Origin: Meconema thalassinum
Taxonomy: Eukaryota; Arthropoda; Insecta; Orthoptera; Tettigoniidae
Direction of reading: 5' to 3'
Assembly: GCA_946902985.2 (NCBI GenBank)
Contig: OX336393.1
Coordinates: 135,932,533-135,996,532, forward strand
Length of the DNA: 64,000 bases
Shown: piece by piece, positions 63,721 through 64,000 of the stretch
Layout: each line of letters starts with the position of its first letter
Position numbering within the stretch: the first letter of the stretch is position 1
The notes under the pieces: generated by a model
Databases searched by the model: none
Told to the model about the DNA's origin: nothing
The model's input: the letters and a program-made list of their open reading frames with translations, nothing else
Made by a program: the position numbers and the translations under genes

Positions 63721-64000
63721 TTTTCATAAATGAAAATAGCCTAAAAAAAAGAAACAACACATAAATGAATAAATTACAACTACGACCCTTATGGTTTCCA
63801 CCACCATTTTTGATAGTTGTGCAGCGTACAAAATTCTACGCAAGATATTGTTCTTCAGTCGGCCAACATATGGATTGGAGAATAACTATCTTGGGTGGTT
63901 AATATCATCCAATAGAACCACAGGTTCTATTCCCGGCCGTGGAGGGCGGCGAAAATCCTACGCCACTACGATTTTTATGATATCGGCTCAAAAAGACTTC
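63721..64000. other. Window end, possible SINE head
   Basis: GTTCTATTCCCGGCCGTGG near 63928 looks like a tRNA-derived box B; too short to assign. Confidence 0.25.

Noticed and set aside
1..64000. CRISPR arrays, bacterial operons or prophage
   Set aside because: Regularly spaced repeats are microsatellites or tandem units; polyadenylation signals, SINEs and insect promoter elements show a eukaryotic genome.

Overview
The window is eukaryotic and almost certainly from an insect. It carries a Polinton/Maverick with arthropod-type cargo. It also has a TATA plus TCAGT arthropod initiator, AATAAA polyadenylation signals, TTAGG (insect-type telomere) units, tRNA- and 5S-derived SINEs, Tc1 elements, a LINE and an LTR element. 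The repeat mix suggests a large, repeat-rich genome, possibly a polyneopteran (orthopteran-like) insect; that is inference from memory of such repeats. No ordinary host gene was found.

Region 1 (1-30001) is one virus-like Polinton/Maverick bounded by inverted repeats of at least 1,495 bp. From left to right it holds: left TIR; protein-primed DNA polymerase B (+); a Cys-rich 172-aa protein (+); a 98-aa possible OB-fold protein (+). A minus-strand block follows: phospholipase A2-like protein, an overlapping Cys/His-rich ORF, a 188-aa conserved unknown, a BIR/IAP protein, double-jelly-roll major capsid, penton-like minor capsid, adenain-type protease, pX/pVI-like basic protein and a fibre-like protein. 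A divergent plus-strand block then runs packaging ATPase, a DUF8207-like protein and an RVE integrase with chromodomain, ending at the right TIR. Together these cover replication (PolB), integration (integrase), capsid building and maturation (MCP, penton, protease), genome packaging (ATPase), probable membrane penetration (PLA2, pX-like), possible attachment (fibre-like) and possible blocking of host apoptosis (BIR). It looks like an integrated virus or a close descendant of one.

The middle of the element appears twice: 7151-17463 and 17664-27976 match at a constant offset of 10,513 around a run of exactly 200 N. Only two 1-base differences were found, both in the last 460 bases before the gap. 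The best reading is two overlapping contigs scaffolded without merging, so the real element is about 19.5 kb and each gene in the repeat exists once. Features of the second copy are listed briefly.

Region 2 (30002-64000) is flanking DNA made of nested repeats: tRNA-derived SINEs of several families, a Tc1 element inserted in a SINE with TA duplication (transposase broken by one stop), a 1.3-kb T-rich/A-rich hairpin, a young Gag-only LTR retrotransposon (39335-46441, GAAG duplication, LTRs nearly identical), a 5S rRNA-derived SINE with target duplication, a second broken Tc1 and a Tc1 remnant, a fold-back element carrying two inverted tRNA-like sequences and split by another SINE, a broken LINE (57598-59770), and tandem 440-bp repeats near the end.
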